DNA from: Planctomycetales bacterium | Lineage (GTDB): Bacteria > Planctomycetota > Planctomycetia > Pirellulales > Pirellulaceae | DNA: 37,244 nucleotides | Assembly: GCA_020426845.1 (NCBI GenBank) | Contig: JAGQPF010000150.1 | Span: 1-37,244, forward strand | Direction: 5' to 3' | Shown here: one piece after another, positions 1 to 11,235 of the stretch | Layout of the letters: each line of letters begins with the position of its first letter | Numbering within the stretch: position 1 is the first letter of the stretch | The notes under the pieces: generated by a model | Seen by the model: the letters and a program-made list of their open reading frames with translations, nothing else | Told to the model about the DNA's origin: nothing | Database searches by the model: none | Program-made: the position numbers and the translations under genes

Positions 1-509
1 GACGGATTCAAGCGGCTCCACGCTTCATTTATCTCTCACGGAGACACAAAGGCACGGAGATTGAGAAAGTGGTGTGAAGCCCCAAGATCACCCAATTCAA
101 ATTCTCCGTGCCTCCGTGTCTCTGTGAGACATCTTGCCCAGGAAAGAACGCGCCGAGCTGTGTTCACGTCGCCGCGAAAGATTCAAACGGCTCCACGCTT
201 CATTTATCTCTCACGGAGACACAAAGGCACGGAGATTGAGAAAGTCGTGTGAAGCCCCAAGCAGGCCAAATTCAAATTCTCGGTGCCTCCGTGACTCTGT
301 GAGACATTTTGCCCGGGAAGGAACGCGCCGAGGTGTTCACGTCGCCGCGACGGATTCAAACGGCTCCACGCTTCATTTATCTCTCACGGAGACACAAAGG
401 CACGGAGATTGAGAAAGTGGTGTGAAGCCCCAAGCAGGCCAAATTCAAATTCTCTGTGTCTCCGTGTCTCTGTGAGACATCCTGCCCGGGAAGAACGCGC
501 CGAGCTTCT
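1..509. repeat. Three tandem ~174-bp repeats, each with a long inverted repeat
   Basis: Three near-identical units begin around positions 5, 180 and 353 (period 175 then 173) and fill the space downstream of the lipoate ligase gene. Each unit contains a ~27-base arm beginning TCTCACGGAGACACAAAGG and, about 50 bases on, its near-perfect inverted partner ending CTCTGTGAGA, so each unit could fold into a long hairpin. A second conserved part (AACGCGCCGAG) links the units. Short ORFs here differ between units and look spurious, so I call no gene. The CACGGAGACACAGAG-type palindrome resembles dispersed repeats known in many environmental bacteria; that link is from memory. Confidence 0.9.
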
Positions 510-1271
510 TTAACGCTTCTCGTTCCAAGCTGCCGTGGCAAAACGAGTTTCGATCGACTGCGTCGCCCGCGCTTGTTCATCTTCTGTCCAGTCGGACGGC
601 GCGAGCCGCGGGGCCACGGGCAGCCCGAGTGACGAGACCAAGCTCTCGACCGAACATTCCAATTCGGCAATCCAGCTCTCCCGAAATGCATCGAGCGTCA
701 ACGGACAATCCGTGAGGTCGGCAATGCCGGGCAATTCGGGAGCACACGGCGAGCGTCTCCACAACACGCTGCCATGTTGTAACGCCGCGCCGTGGCGACG
801 GCGTTGTGCCGAGCCGCCCACTTTGGCGTTGTCGATCAGCAGGTCGCCTTGGGCACGTCGTTGAAAGCAGAGAAACGGCGGGGGCGACTGCGTTTGATCT
901 GCGGGGCAGCGTCGGGCAACGATCCCCAGCGATTCCAACGTTCGCACTAAACTTTCGTGAAACCAGCGATAGCCGACGTGTAGGTCGCCGCGAGGCGGCG
1001 CGGGCCAGCAAAAGCTGTACGTGATCTCTTCGTCGTGCAAAATGGCGCCGCCGCCGGTGCTTCGCCGCACCCAGTCACAGTCGGCGCTGGGCGGATGCAA
1101 GGGCCGGTCTGCCGCCGATTGGAAGTAGCCGAGAGAAAGTGTGGGGACGCTCCAGCCATAGAGCCGCAACACTGGCACGCCCGTGGCGCCGACCGTCTCC
1201 AACAGCGCCTCGTCGCGACCCATGTTGACGACGCCCGGCAGGCGGGAGTCGAGGATTAGGCGGATTCCCAT
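510..1271 (-). CDS. Lipoate-protein ligase / octanoyltransferase family protein (LplA/LipM-like)
   Basis: 253 aa. It belongs to the biotin/lipoate transferase fold and should attach an octanoyl or lipoyl group to carrier proteins in the cytosol. Seen in the sequence: the RRSTGGGA substrate loop (residues 69-76), the lysine loop NAKVGGSAQRR with Lys150 as the likely catalytic lysine, and QHGSVL (165-170). Cys135 in LCF lies just before the lysine loop, where LipM-type octanoyltransferases carry a conserved Cys, so LipM-like activity is as possible as ATP-dependent ligation. The ATG lies inside the end of gcvPB (16-nt overlap), which implies translational coupling. As the last gene of the glycine cleavage operon it most likely lipoylates GcvH. 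The C-terminal ~80 residues are less recognisable. Confidence 0.85.
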   Translation of the reverse strand: MGIRLILDSRLPGVVNMGRDEALLETVGATGVPVLRLYGWSVPTLSLGYFQSAADRPLHPPSADCDWVRRSTGGGAILHDEEITYSFCWPAPPRGDLHVGYRWFHESLVRTLESLGIVARRCPADQTQSPPPFLCFQRRAQGDLLIDNAKVGGSAQRRRHGAALQHGSVLWRRSPCAPELPGIADLTDCPLTLDAFRESWIAELECSVESLVSSLGLPVAPRLAPSDWTEDEQARATQSIETRFATAAWNEKR

Positions 1272-2713
1272 CGCACCATGGGCTTGCGAGCTGCCTGCAC
1301 CTCGTCGGGCCGGCTGATGTACGTCGAGTGCGGAGCGTCATGCAGCAACTCGGGAGACTCCTCGGTGACTCGGAACAACACTTGTGCGAAGTGGTCCAGC
1401 GTCTCCTTGCTCTCGGATTCCGTGGGCTCGACCATCATCGCCTCTTTCACCGTCAGCGGAAAATAGACGGTGGGCGCATGCACTCCGTAGTCCAACAGCC
1501 TCTTGGCCAAGTCCATGGCAGGGTGCTTGATGCCGCGTGCTTTGAGTGATTCGGCGGATGCGACGAACTCGTGCATGCAGCGGTCGCCCTGCGGCACGGG
1601 CAGGAAGTGGCGAATCTTGCTGAGCAGATAATTGGCATTCAGCACCGCGTTCTCCGACACTCGCCGCAGGCCGTCGGGGCCATGGGTGCGGATGTAGCAA
1701 TAGGCCCGCACCAGCACGCCAACGTTGCCGAAGAAGCTGCGCACTCGGCCGATCGTGCGGGCGTCGCCCCATTCCAATACGAATTGTTCGTCCTGTTGCG
1801 CGACGCGCGGAACGGGCAGGTAGGGGCCAAGCGTCTCGGTCACGCAGATCGGCCCTGCGCCGGGGCCGCCGCCGCCATGGGGGCCACTGAATGTCTTGTG
1901 CGGATTGAAGTGCATCATGTCGGCGCCGAAGTCGCCGGGCCGAGCGACACCGAGGATGGCGTTCATGTTGGCGCCGTCCAGGTAGATCAAGCCACCTTGG
2001 CTGTGCACCAGGTCGGCGATCTCCTTCACTTGTGAGTCGAACATCCCCAGCGTGTTGGGGTTCGTGATCATGAACACGGCCGTCTGCTCGTCGAGCTTGG
2101 CGCGAAGGTCGTCCATGTCGACGCCGCCGCCCTCACGGCTGCGGATCGTCTTCGTGTCGAAGCCCGCCATCGCCGCGCTCGCCGGGTTCGTCCCATGAGC
2201 GCTATCGGGGGTCAGCACGACCGGCCGTCGTTGGCCGAGCTCCTGAAAATGCCGAGCTGCCACCATGAGCGCCGCGAGCTCGCCGTGAGCGCCGGCGGCG
2301 GGCTGCAGGGAGCAGCACGGCAGGCCCGAGATCTCCGCCAACATGCCTTGCAATTCGAACAGCAGCTGCAGCATGCCCTGGAGCGTTGACTCGTCCTGCA
2401 GCGGGTGCAGATCCACGATGCCCGGCAGGCCAGCCATCCGCTCATTGCGTTTCGGGTTGTGCTTCATGGTGCACGACCCGAGCGGATACATGTGGGTGTC
2501 GACCGACATGTTCAGCGTGGAGAGATTGACGAAGTGCCGAATGACCTCGGGCTCGGCGAGCTCGGGCAGGGCAGGGGGGCGATCCGCCAACGCCGCCTCG
2601 GGGAGCAAGGCGGAGACCGGCCTGGTCGGCACGTCGCATTGTGGCAGTCGCGTTGCGCGGCGGCCCGGTTTGGAGAGCTCATTGAGAGTCTGAGTGGCCA
2701 ACTGGTTTCGCAT
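1256..2713 (-). CDS. gcvPB: Glycine dehydrogenase (decarboxylating) subunit 2, P-protein beta
   Basis: 485 aa from the chosen start. It is the PLP-binding half of split P-protein, which with GcvPA decarboxylates glycine and passes aminomethyl to lipoyl-GcvH. Seen: the PLP-lysine region NPHKTFSGPHGGGGPG with Lys273, the upstream YLDGANMNA segment, and GSCTMKHNPK near residue 80. Length fits the subunit. Two in-frame ATGs exist six bases apart (2719 and 2713). A GAGGA Shine-Dalgarno abuts the first and lies six bases before the second, so 2713 is preferred. The gene follows gcvPA after a ~70-base gap and overlaps the lipoate ligase gene at its 3' end. Confidence 0.96.
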   Translation of the reverse strand: MRNQLATQTLNELSKPGRRATRLPQCDVPTRPVSALLPEAALADRPPALPELAEPEVIRHFVNLSTLNMSVDTHMYPLGSCTMKHNPKRNERMAGLPGIVDLHPLQDESTLQGMLQLLFELQGMLAEISGLPCCSLQPAAGAHGELAALMVAARHFQELGQRRPVVLTPDSAHGTNPASAAMAGFDTKTIRSREGGGVDMDDLRAKLDEQTAVFMITNPNTLGMFDSQVKEIADLVHSQGGLIYLDGANMNAILGVARPGDFGADMMHFNPHKTFSGPHGGGGPGAGPICVTETLGPYLPVPRVAQQDEQFVLEWGDARTIGRVRSFFGNVGVLVRAYCYIRTHGPDGLRRVSENAVLNANYLLSKIRHFLPVPQGDRCMHEFVASAESLKARGIKHPAMDLAKRLLDYGVHAPTVYFPLTVKEAMMVEPTESESKETLDHFAQVLFRVTEESPELLHDAPHSTYISRPDEVQAARKPMVRWESA

Positions 2714-2782
2714 CGACATTCCTCATCCGCAAACGTCAGAACCCACGGAGCGCAACACTCCAACTAACCCAACGAACTCCAA

Positions 2783-4171
2783 TTAACTCTCCACCTCGCA
2801 CGGGCGAGACGCCTCCAGCACATCGTCCGAGTCGGCCGTGGCCAATGCGCGGACCAGCGCGTCGATCTCGGCCTTGGTGCGTTTCTCGGTGACGCTGATC
2901 AACAGGCAGTCCTGCAAGTCGTCGTACCAGGTGCCCAGCGGCACGCCGGCCAGTATGCCTTGTCGCCGTGCGCTGGCCAGCAGATCCTCGACGCGGCCAT
3001 GGCGATCTCGCAGCACAAACTCTTTGAACGTCGGCGCTGCGAACGGCATCTCGAATCGCTCGAGCTGTGCCAGTTGCTCGGCGGCATACCGAGCCTTGTG
3101 CAGGCAGAGCTCCGCAGTCTCGCGGAGCCCTTGTGGCCCGAGGCACGACAGGTAGACCGCGGCGCGGAGTGCAAACAGCCCCTGGTTCGTGCAGATGTTG
3201 CTCGTTGCTCGCTCGCGACTGATATGTTGCTCGCGAGGCTGCAGCGTCAGCACGTAGCACTTGCGGCCGCGGCGGTCGACGGTTTGGCCGACGATGCGCC
3301 CCGGCATGCGACGAATTAACTTGGCGCGGCAGGCGATGATGCCGAGATAGGGGCCGCCGTATTGCATCGGACTGCCCAACGATTGGCCTTCGGCCACCAC
3401 GATGTCGGCGCCGAGGTCGCCGGGCCGCGCGAGCAACCCGAGGCTGATCGGGTCAAAGCACGCGATCATCATGGCGCCCGACTCATGCGCCAGATCGGCG
3501 GCGTCCTGGAGCGGCTCCAAACAGCCAAAGAAGTTGGGATGCTGCATCACCACGCCGGCCGTCTCGTCATCCAGCATCCCCGCCAATTGTTGGAGATCGG
3601 TGACCCCATTGGCGGCCGGCGCCGTCACGAGTTCGACGTCAATGCGTTCAAAGTAGGTGCGGAGCACCTGGCGATACTCGGGATGCACCGTCGCGGAGAC
3701 GATGATCTTTCGCCGCTTGGTGGCATTGATCGCCATGATGGCGGCCTCGACCGTGGCCGACCCGCCGTCGTAGAGGCTGGCGTTGCTGACATCCATGCCG
3801 GTCAGTTCACAGACCAACGACTGGTACTCGAACGTGGCCTGAAGGTTGCCCTGGCTGACCTCGGGCTGGTACGGCGTGTAGGACGTGTAGAACTCGCTGC
3901 GCGAGGCGACGACGTCCACGACCGCAGGGATGAAGTGGTCGTAGCTGCCCCCACCGAGAAAGCAGATCGCCTCGCTGGGAGCGGTATTGCGCCGAGCCAA
4001 TTGTTGCATATGGCCCGCCAGTTCCAGCTCCGACATGGCAGGCGGCAGCGACAACGTTCGCTGTAGACGCAGTGGCTCGGGGATGCATTCGAACAGCGCC
4101 TCGATCGAGTCGACCCCGATCGACTTCAGCATCTCGGCTTGGTCCTCGGGCGTGTTGAAGACAAACGGCAT
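2783..4171 (-). CDS. gcvPA: Glycine dehydrogenase (decarboxylating) subunit 1, P-protein alpha
   Basis: 462 aa, normal for the alpha subunit of two-subunit P-protein. The N-terminus (MPFVFNTPEDQAEML) and the segments FLGGGSYDHFIPAVVD, YTPYQPEVSQGNLQ and YDGGSATVEAA are characteristic of the family. This half has the aspartate-aminotransferase fold but not the PLP lysine and works only with GcvPB. The start is supported by a GGAG motif about ten bases upstream of the ATG. It lies between gcvH and gcvPB; the 103-base gap to gcvH carries a hairpin repeat. No frameshift or missing segment is visible. Confidence 0.96.
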   Translation of the reverse strand: MPFVFNTPEDQAEMLKSIGVDSIEALFECIPEPLRLQRTLSLPPAMSELELAGHMQQLARRNTAPSEAICFLGGGSYDHFIPAVVDVVASRSEFYTSYTPYQPEVSQGNLQATFEYQSLVCELTGMDVSNASLYDGGSATVEAAIMAINATKRRKIIVSATVHPEYRQVLRTYFERIDVELVTAPAANGVTDLQQLAGMLDDETAGVVMQHPNFFGCLEPLQDAADLAHESGAMMIACFDPISLGLLARPGDLGADIVVAEGQSLGSPMQYGGPYLGIIACRAKLIRRMPGRIVGQTVDRRGRKCYVLTLQPREQHISRERATSNICTNQGLFALRAAVYLSCLGPQGLRETAELCLHKARYAAEQLAQLERFEMPFAAPTFKEFVLRDRHGRVEDLLASARRQGILAGVPLGTWYDDLQDCLLISVTEKRTKAEIDALVRALATADSDDVLEASRPCEVES

Positions 4172-4207
4172 GCAAACGCTCCGTCAATGTGAAAGCTGCG
4201 GATTGGA

Positions 4208-4238
4208 CCCGCCCCAAACTCGCGGCAAGCCGCGACTC
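4208..4238. repeat. Short palindromic repeat between gcvH and gcvPA
   Basis: The core TCGCGGCAAGCCGCGA (4220-4235) is a perfect 7-bp stem with a 2-base loop. The flank (GCCCCAAAC before it) belongs to a ~29-base unit that recurs in inverted orientation at 12795-12823 downstream of proS with few mismatches. It sits inside an operon, so the RNA hairpin could modulate read-through or mRNA stability between gcvH and gcvPA; that role is inference. Confidence 0.7.
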
Positions 4239-4274
4239 GGCATACTCGCCAATCGGAAAACACAAACCGGACGG

Positions 4275-4658
4275 CTAGCCTTCCTCGGCGCACTGTCGTT
4301 GGTACGCGGCATAGTCGAGCAACTCGCCGAGCCCCGACTCGTCGGAGACTTTGACTTTGATGATCCAGCCCGCGCCGTAGGGATCGGACTTGAACACATC
4401 GAGGTCATCATCGAGCCCGGTGTTGACCTCCGTGACTTCGCCGGCCAGCGGGCAGTAAACGGGGCTCACGGCCTTGACCGACTCCACCTGGCCAAATTCA
4501 TCGCCGGCCTGCAGCGTTGCTCCGACCTCCGGCAGCTCCAGGCCCACCACATCGGAAAGCTGCTCGACAGCAAATGCGCTGATGCCGATCGTGGCGACGC
4601 CGCCAGCGTAATGCACCCATTCGTGGGTTGAACAATAAAGCAGGTCCTCGGGCTTCAC
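4275..4658 (-). CDS. gcvH: Glycine cleavage system H protein
   Basis: 127 aa lipoyl carrier that shuttles the aminomethyl intermediate between P-protein, T-protein and dihydrolipoamide dehydrogenase. Seen: the N-terminal THEWV, the central ISAFAVEQLSDVV, and the lipoylation motif GQVESVKAVSPVY with Lys62 as acceptor. The frame is open to an ATG at 4721, but the GTG at 4658 gives the family's usual length and has an AAGGA Shine-Dalgarno seven bases upstream, so the GTG start is preferred. It lies between gcvT and gcvPA with ~103-base gaps on both sides. Confidence 0.95.
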   Translation of the reverse strand: MKPEDLLYCSTHEWVHYAGGVATIGISAFAVEQLSDVVGLELPEVGATLQAGDEFGQVESVKAVSPVYCPLAGEVTEVNTGLDDDLDVFKSDPYGAGWIIKVKVSDESGLGELLDYAAYQRQCAEEG

Positions 4659-4761
4659 GGGCCATTCCTTGATGATGAGTGGGGCACGGATAGTAGGGTG
4701 GCGGCCTCGCGTCTCGAGCATTCGAGCTTTCGCGCGACAGCCAATCCACGGTCAGCGTTTG

Positions 4762-5877
4762 TCAGCGTTTGTAAAAGGGCAGGGGAGCGACCACGGCCGG
4801 CTCGCGTTTGCCACGAATCTCGACTTCGACTTCTGCGCCGATCTGGCTTGCCTCGAGGTCGACCAGCGCCATCGCGATCGGGCGTTCCAGCGTGGGTGAG
4901 AAGGTGCCGCTGGTGACGCGTCCGACGGGCGCGCCGTGGTGCAGCACAGGGGTCTCCTCGCGGGCGATCCGTTTGCCTTGAAGCTGGAGTCCGACTCGGG
5001 CGCGCGTTGGCGGCGTGCTGGCCTGCTGCCGCAACACGTCGGCTCCGACAAACTCACGTCCCTCCAGATTGACGGCGAAGCTCAGCCCGGTTTCGTAGGG
5101 CGAGATCTGCCGGCTCAGCTCGTGGCCATACAGCGGCATGCCGGCCTCGAGTCGCAAGGTGTCGCGGGCGCCGAGGCCCGCCGCGATCGGCGCCTGCGGG
5201 CGCGACTCCAATGCCGTCCAGACTTCCTCGGCCACGGCCGCAGGCACGACGAGCTCGCAGCCATCCTCTCCCGTGTAGCCGGTGCGGCTCACCAGCCCCG
5301 CGTGCCCGCAGATCGTGGCTGGCGTGCAGCGGTAGTATTTCAATTCCGCCAAGCTCACCGACAGCAGCGGCTCGGCGCATTCCACGGCCAACGGCCCCTG
5401 AACGGCGATCATCGCCGTCTCCCGGGTCAGGTCGCGGCAGGGGCAGCAAGCGTCGGCCGCCGCCGTCTCGAGCTCGGCAATATGTGACACGATCGTGTCA
5501 CGATTGGAGGCGTTGACGACCAGCAGGTGGAACGGCTCGGGCTCGCCCGCCTTGGGGGCCGACGGGAACGAGTACACCAGCACGTCGTCCAGGATTTCAC
5601 CGTCGTGGTTGGCCATCAAGCTGTACCGGACGGCGCCGGTCGGCAGTTTGGCAACGGAGCGGGTCAGCAACGAGTCGAGCCAGGCGGACGCCCGGGGGCC
5701 ATCGAATCGCAGCCGCCCCATATGCGAGACGTCGAACAGGGTCGCGCGCTCGCGGGTGGCTCGGTGCTCGTCGAGTATCGAACGATACTGCACCGGCATC
5801 GACCAGCCGGCAAAATCCACCATCCGCCCTCCGCGTTGCTCGTGAACAGCATGAAGTGGCGTGCGCAGCTCGGGCAT
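4762..5877 (-). CDS. gcvT: Glycine cleavage system T protein (aminomethyltransferase)
   Basis: 371 aa, normal length. It takes the aminomethyl group from GcvH, releases ammonia and makes 5,10-methylene-tetrahydrofolate. Seen: the N-terminal TPLHAVHEQRGGRMVDFAGW and DVSHMGR (about residues 49-55), SRTGYTGEDGCELVVP in the folate-binding core, and a C-terminal barrel with the VGRVTSGTFSPTLERPIAMALV signature. It is the first gene of the gcv operon; a possible promoter lies about 100 bases upstream. I saw no glycine-riboswitch-like tandem structure in the 141-base leader. Confidence 0.96.
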   Translation of the reverse strand: MPELRTPLHAVHEQRGGRMVDFAGWSMPVQYRSILDEHRATRERATLFDVSHMGRLRFDGPRASAWLDSLLTRSVAKLPTGAVRYSLMANHDGEILDDVLVYSFPSAPKAGEPEPFHLLVVNASNRDTIVSHIAELETAAADACCPCRDLTRETAMIAVQGPLAVECAEPLLSVSLAELKYYRCTPATICGHAGLVSRTGYTGEDGCELVVPAAVAEEVWTALESRPQAPIAAGLGARDTLRLEAGMPLYGHELSRQISPYETGLSFAVNLEGREFVGADVLRQQASTPPTRARVGLQLQGKRIAREETPVLHHGAPVGRVTSGTFSPTLERPIAMALVDLEASQIGAEVEVEIRGKREPAVVAPLPFYKR

Positions 5878-5971
5878 CTGGCGATCTCGATGGACGAGAG
5901 GTGCAAAGGCTCAGGAAGACGAGTGGAGACAGTTGTGGGAAAGGTGTGCCACTTGTGCCACCCGCGACCAC

Positions 5972-5999
5972 ATTCTAGCGCGGATCGACCGAGTCGGAA
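5972..5999 (-). promoter_or_regulatory. Possible promoter of the gcv operon
   Basis: On the minus strand TTCCGA and TAGAAT are separated by 16 bases, about 95 bases before the gcvT ATG. This fits a housekeeping-sigma promoter between rnr and gcvT, but the -35 match is poor and planctomycete promoters are not well defined. Downstream of it GTGGCACA is repeated directly, which could be an operator or chance. Confidence 0.3.
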
Positions 6000-6018
6000 A
6001 CCGGCCGAAACGCTCGAA

Positions 6019-9318
<3,300 letters not shown>

Positions 9319-9819
9319 TCGTAACTTTCAAATCGTGGCGAATCGCCATGCTCCCCGGCGTGCCGCTGTCAAACTGGACGCGGCGCCTTTTCGAACTGCT
9401 CGGGAAGTGTCGAATCGCTCTATGTATGGGTGTCTTCGTAGGTGATTGCAGTCAATGGCCGCCAAGCGAAGTGCGACCGCGACGCGGCGCAGTCGCACCG
9501 CATGGCGGCGACTGCCAACCCATTCGGTGCTTGAATGGATTCTGTTCCGCTGTTTGGGGTGAGGCGATGAGCGAGATGCGGGCGTGGGCTAGCAGCTCGT
9601 TGATAAAGGACCCAGCCGGCAATCGAAATCGCTGTCGCTCTGCGAAAAAAACATGGTGTCGATTGCCGGATCAGGTGTCTTTCAACGGCCTCTTGGCACC
9701 GTTGATCAGACCGGCAGGCAGCAAAAGCAAGGCTCGCCTGCGGCCGGTCTCCTAACCGGATGGGCGGCAACCGTCGGTCTAGGTGCGGGCTACGGGTCGC
9801 GAGTCGCTCCACTCCGGAT
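9319..9819. other. Intergenic region between the YhaM-like gene and rnr
   Basis: 501 bases with no convincing gene. It should contain the rnr promoter (minus strand); a TTGACA hexamer occurs at about 9370, but no good -10 follows it. A hairpin with 7-bp arms (9471-9477 with 9492-9498, GTGCGAC/GTCGCAC) and the palindromic repeat at 9596-9692 are present. An open frame on the minus strand through this region (9420-9986) runs into the YhaM-like gene in another frame, is rich in Arg/Pro/Thr, and looks spurious. Confidence 0.6.
9596..9692. repeat. ~95-bp palindromic dispersed repeat, copy 1
   Basis: The left arm GTTGATAAAGGACCC with CCGGCAATCG (9616-9625) is mirrored by CGATTGCCGG (9660-9669) and GTGTCTTTCAACGGCCTC. 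The two 10-base GC-rich arm segments are exact complements. Related full copies are at 30248-30342 and 33737-33816, and half copies at 12867-12901, 15237-15269, 16948-16980 and 30784-30801. It contains no ORF, so it is a non-autonomous or structural repeat. Confidence 0.75.
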
Positions 9820-10878
9820 TCAAGCCTTGGCCGCGTCGGCGGCATCGGCCGCAGTGTCGGCGTCCGCCGTCGGCGCGGGCGAACTGTCGTCCCCTTGAGG
9901 AACGGACGCCCCGCGCAGGCTCGGTTTGTACAATTTGCGTCCCGTCGGCTGGTGGTAGGGTGTCCACGCGCTGTCGGAGTTCGCATCGTCGCGGATTAGC
10001 TGTTCCGCGGCAAACAGTTTGGAGTCGAGTGTGTCCGCATAGTGCAGAACCATCGCCTCCAGCGTCATCGGCACCTTGGGGCTGCCGAATTCCAGCGTCC
10101 CGTGGTGGCTCAGGATCATGTGCTTGAGCCGCATTGCCACTTCGGCCGGGAACGCCTCTTGCGTGTGATGCTCCACTTCGGCAATCTTGCGCTCCAGCAA
10201 GCTCACGCCCAGGATGACATGGCCGAGCATCTGGCCTTCGTCGCTATAGCCGAGCTCGCGATCGTAAACCAGCTCGTCCACTTTTCCCAAGTCATGCAGG
10301 AAGGCCCCCAGCCGCAACAGCTCGCCGTCCACATCCGGATATTCGGGGGCGATCAAATCGCAGAGTCGCATGACTTTGACGACGTGCTGCAACAATCCGC
10401 CCTGATAGGCATGATGAAGTTTCACCCCCGCCGGCGCGGTGGCGAACTTTTTCATCAGCGTTTCGTCCATCAGAAAACACTCGGCCAAATCTCGCAGGGC
10501 AGGGGTCTCAATCTGCCGCAGCGAGTCGGCCAGGGTGCTCAGCAGCTGATCCAGCTGCCGACGGCCTAGCGTGACGAAGTCCGATTCGTCGATGTCGTTT
10601 GTGTTGGATCGCTCCACCTTGGAGGCGATCATTTGCAGGCCGCCTTGGTAGATCTGCGTGGCGCCCACGGCGCGGACATAGTCGCCGTTTTCGAAACTAC
10701 GATAAATTCGCTCGTTGGCGTTCCACAGCATCGCCACTAGCGAACCTGAGCGGTCCGAAAGTCTCACTTGCAAGTAGAGATTGCCGTTGCGGTTCGTGCG
10801 AAGCTGTTTGTCGGATGCGAGGAAAACTTGATCAACGTTCTCCCCTTCCCCGATTTGATTGATAAATCTGCGAGTCAC
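9820..10878 (-). CDS. YhaM-like 3'-5' exoribonuclease (OB-fold + HD domain)
   Basis: 352 aa from a GTG start. The N-terminal OB-type nucleic-acid-binding domain (about 15-95; NLYLQVRLSDRSG, LWN) is followed by an HD phosphohydrolase domain: HHAYQGGLLQH (155-165), the metal-binding HD pair His195-Asp196 in GAFLHDLGKVDEL, His220, LSHHG (257-260) and YADTLDSK with Asp282. This arrangement matches YhaM/CbfI, which degrades RNA and short DNA from the 3' end. The last ~30 residues are Ala/Asp-rich and probably disordered. It is transcribed toward rnr and away from proS. Specific substrate cannot be told from sequence. Confidence 0.88.
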   Translation of the reverse strand: MTRRFINQIGEGENVDQVFLASDKQLRTNRNGNLYLQVRLSDRSGSLVAMLWNANERIYRSFENGDYVRAVGATQIYQGGLQMIASKVERSNTNDIDESDFVTLGRRQLDQLLSTLADSLRQIETPALRDLAECFLMDETLMKKFATAPAGVKLHHAYQGGLLQHVVKVMRLCDLIAPEYPDVDGELLRLGAFLHDLGKVDELVYDRELGYSDEGQMLGHVILGVSLLERKIAEVEHHTQEAFPAEVAMRLKHMILSHHGTLEFGSPKVPMTLEAMVLHYADTLDSKLFAAEQLIRDDANSDSAWTPYHQPTGRKLYKPSLRGASVPQGDDSSPAPTADADTAADAADAAKA

Positions 10879-11235
10879 GTCGCTGTCGCCTCAATACCCT
10901 TGCGCTTGCGTCTTGCAGTTACCTCTTGCCCTGCCTCATGCCCTGAAGGGGCCCCGATGGGCCTTTGAGGGCCAGCAAAATCCAAGGGTTCTGAATTCCC
11001 TGATTCTACGGCGCCCCATTCTGAAGTGGAAGGAGCGGCATCCTGTCTTGCTGAAATGATTCTCGACGCGTTAAATGAGCAAACCAATGCCCGATCCGCG
11101 AAAAATCGACCTCCCAAGGCGTTTCCCCAAGCCGCATCGGTTTCGGCCGACTTGACTTGATCGACCGCAGTCCATTTCGCTCCACCCGCAATATCTCCTA
11201 TCTCCGCAGCAGTCTTCGTCACGAGGAAGCCGTTC
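10879..11235. other. Divergent intergenic region, YhaM-like gene / proS
   Basis: 357 bases between two divergently transcribed genes, so it must carry both promoters. I could not pick a convincing -35/-10 pair; TTGACT lies at about 11153 on the plus strand without a clear -10. A G/C-rich imperfect hairpin (AAGGGGCCCC / GGGCCTTT) sits near 10945-10966. No T-box-like leader was recognised before proS. Confidence 0.5.

Noticed and set aside
61..412. Short overlapping ORFs in the tandem repeat array
   Set aside because: They come from repeat sequence, change between units and have no ribosome site or homology.
5878..6018. Glycine riboswitch upstream of gcvT
   Set aside because: The gap is only 141 bases and shows no tandem aptamer-like conserved segments that I could recognise.
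9420..9986. 188-codon minus-strand frame across the rnr upstream gap
   Set aside because: It overlaps the YhaM-like coding region in another frame and passes through the palindromic repeat; composition is Arg/Thr/Pro-rich and not protein-like.
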